From Motiliproteus sp041586735 (GTDB taxonomy: Bacteria > Pseudomonadota > Gammaproteobacteria > Pseudomonadales > Balneatricaceae): a stretch of DNA of 64,000 nucleotides. The notes below the pieces were generated by a model that was not told where the DNA came from, made no database searches, and saw only the letters and a list, made by a program, of their open reading frames with translations. Made by a program: the position numbers and the translations under genes. Every line of letters starts with the position of its first letter. Positions within the stretch are counted from its first letter, which is position 1. The stretch is taken from the NCBI GenBank assembly GCA_041586735.1, contig JBFGZQ010000008.1, forward strand, positions 62,001 through 126,000. Reading direction: 5' to 3'. This document shows, piece after piece, positions 62,027-64,000 of this stretch.

Positions 62027-62975
62027 TGTCCTGCTGACACTGGCCAATATCGGACTCAGCATCTCGGTACTCCTCGGACTGGCAGCGCTGCTGATCTGGG
62101 TCGAGCGCCGCTTGCTGGGGATCTGGCAGGACCGCCTCGGCCCCAACCGGATCGGCCCCCTCGGGGTGCTGCAGGTGGCCGCGGATATGATCAAGATCTT
62201 TTTCAAGGAGGACTGGATCCCGCCCTTCGCAGACAAGGCGGTGTTTGTGTTTGCTCCCTGCGTGGTGGTGATCTGCATGCTGATGGCCTTCGCCGTGGTG
62301 CCGTTCGCACCAGGCCTGGGGATCGTGGATCTGAATATCGGGCTGCTGTTCTTTCTCGCGATGAGCGCCCTGGCCGCCTACAGCACCATCCTTGCCGGTT
62401 GGTCATCCAACAACAAGTACGCGCTGTTGGGTGGCATGCGTTCGGCGGCGCAGATGATCAGCTACGACGTATTTATGGGGCTCTCGTTGATGGGCGTCGT
62501 GATGCTAAGCGGCAGCTTCGATCTGCGCCAGATCGTCGAGTCTCAGGCCGAGGTGTGGAACATCGTGCCGCAGTTCGTCGGCTTCCTGATCTTTATTATC
62601 GCAGGGCTGGCCGAGAGCCATCGGCTACCGTTCGACCTACCCGAGGCCGAGCACGAGATCATCGCCGGTTTTCACACCGAATACTCGGGGATGAAATTCG
62701 GCCTGTTTTTCGTCGGTGAATACTTAGGGGTGCTGCTGATCTCGGCGCTGACCGCCACCCTGTTTCTCGGTGGCTGGCTCGGACCGTTACTACCACCGCT
62801 GCTGTGGTTCTGCCTCAAGACCGCATTGGTGGTGGCTATGATTATTTTGCTGCGGGCGGCGCTGCCCCGACCAAGGTTTGACCAACTGATGGCTTTCGGC
62901 TGGAAGCTGTTACTGCCACTGGCGCTTGTTAATCTGCTGATAACCGGCGCACTGGTGCTGCTTTTGGCAGACTAA
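62019..62975 (+). CDS. nuoH: NADH-quinone oxidoreductase subunit H
   Basis: A 318-residue membrane subunit of eight helices joining the two arms of complex I. DRLGPNRIGPLGVLQ, KEDWIPPFADK and RLPFDLPEAEHEIIAGFH (acidic residues of the E-channel) are intact. The ATG overlaps the end of nuoG. Confidence 0.97.
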   Translation: MTDVLLTLANIGLSISVLLGLAALLIWVERRLLGIWQDRLGPNRIGPLGVLQVAADMIKIFFKEDWIPPFADKAVFVFAPCVVVICMLMAFAVVPFAPGLGIVDLNIGLLFFLAMSALAAYSTILAGWSSNNKYALLGGMRSAAQMISYDVFMGLSLMGVVMLSGSFDLRQIVESQAEVWNIVPQFVGFLIFIIAGLAESHRLPFDLPEAEHEIIAGFHTEYSGMKFGLFFVGEYLGVLLISALTATLFLGGWLGPLLPPLLWFCLKTALVVAMIILLRAALPRPRFDQLMAFGWKLLLPLALVNLLITGALVLLLAD

Positions 62976-63033
62976 CAGGCGCCTAAAAGAGGGCTAAGAC
63001 GATGACAACAGACATAGATATGGAGATACGACG

Positions 63034-63545
<512 letters not shown>

Positions 63546-63549
<4 letters not shown>

Positions 63550-64000
63550 GCGTTGCGCTGTTTTATCTGGCTGCCGCCATCACCCTGTTCAGCGCGCTGA
63601 TGGTGATCACCCGCCACCATCCGGTGCACGCCCTGCTCTATCTGGTGGTGGCTCAGCTCGCCAGCGCGCTGATCTTCTTTCTGCTGGGCGCGCCGTTCGC
63701 CGCCGCGCTCGAAGTGCTGGTCTATGCCGGTGCGGTGATGGTGATGTTTATCTTCGTCATCATGATGCTCAACCTCGGCGCCACCACGCTGGAGCAGGAA
63801 CAACGCTGGCTTGGCCCCAGTATCTGGATCGGTCCCAGCATACTGGTCGCCGCTCTGCTGGCAGAACTACTGCTGGTGCTCATCGATGGTGGCCTGGCAC
63901 AGCCGAGCTATGTGGGCCCCAAGGAGCTAGGTATCGCCCTGTTCGGCCCCTACATGCTGGCGGTCGAGCTGGCGTCGATGCTGCTGCTGGCGGCATTAGT
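63546..64000 (+). CDS. nuoJ: NADH-quinone oxidoreductase subunit J (3' end outside window)
   Basis: The first 151 codons are present; I translated them directly as the gene is cut by the right edge. MSVALFYLAAAITLFSALMVI, HPVHALLYLVVAQLASALIFFLLG, then EVLVYAGAVMVMFIFVIMMLN (the pi-bulge helix region of NuoJ). Membrane subunit of the proton-pumping arm; nuoK-N should follow. Confidence 0.93.

Overview
The window looks like chromosome of a marine, heterotrophic gammaproteobacterium of the Oceanospirillales/Pseudomonadales kind. Pointers are a fused nuoCD inside a full-order nuo operon, kbl-tdh, a 1610-residue NAD-glutamate dehydrogenase, rsmC and rsuA, and three TRAP transport systems (one only partly in the window). 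This is inferred from gene content; no 16S gene is present.

Layout. (1) 1-8952: a catabolic cluster. A LeuCD-type hydratase and the start of a DctP-type TRAP binding protein lie on the minus strand. A GntR/UTRA regulator separates them from a tightly packed plus-strand operon: tautomerase-NTF2 fusion, isocitrate-lyase-type C-C lyase, isochorismatase-type amidohydrolase, two CE4/allantoinase-type hydrolases and a fumarate-reductase-type flavoprotein. I read it as a route that opens a cyclic imide or amide and feeds the resulting unsaturated dicarboxylate through hydration and cleavage. (2) 8953-10435: an IS5-type transposase relic, a 5'-truncated zinc-ribbon ORF, one integron attC site and a reverse-oriented ParDE toxin-antitoxin pair. 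(3) 10436-16578: a lipoprotein tetraheme cytochrome, a short Ada-type regulator/methyltransferase, RsmC, RsuA, a small glutamate dehydrogenase and tRNA-Gly(CCC). (4) 16.6-23.3 kb: LysR, AtuA-type pair and a TAXI-TRAP transporter, ending with gene relics and a decayed copy of the tRNA-Gly 3' end, so possibly an old tRNA-borne island. (5) 23.5-26.0 kb: small membrane proteins and a K+ channel with two RCK domains. (6) 26.0-32.8 kb: the most unusual part. A 1502-residue protein combines an AraC-type regulator, a degenerate Ser/Thr-kinase C-lobe, an AAA ATPase and a helical repeat tail. It is followed by a response regulator with a degenerate histidine-kinase-like tail and an ABC-type periplasmic binding protein.

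(7) 33.1-37.4 kb: LysR, DoxX, glutathionyl-hydroquinone reductase and LigB/DODA dioxygenase, flanked by a perfect 20-bp inverted repeat. (8) 37.4-45.4 kb: the large NAD-GDH, a universal stress protein and a fused TRAP permease without a local binding protein. (9) 46.1-49.9 kb: a small orphan gene, an XRE-cupin regulator and threonine catabolism (kbl-tdh). (10) 50.3-53.9 kb: a DUF3100 membrane protein, a small membrane partner, an M20 amidohydrolase and a LysR regulator. (11) 54.2-64.0 kb: nuoA-nuoJ of complex I, running off the right edge.

How they fit together: much of the window handles acquisition and oxidation of organic and amino acids (TRAP systems, two glutamate dehydrogenases, threonine dehydrogenase, M20 amidohydrolase), with complex I as the NADH sink. 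All functions are read from protein motifs and context. No database search was possible.
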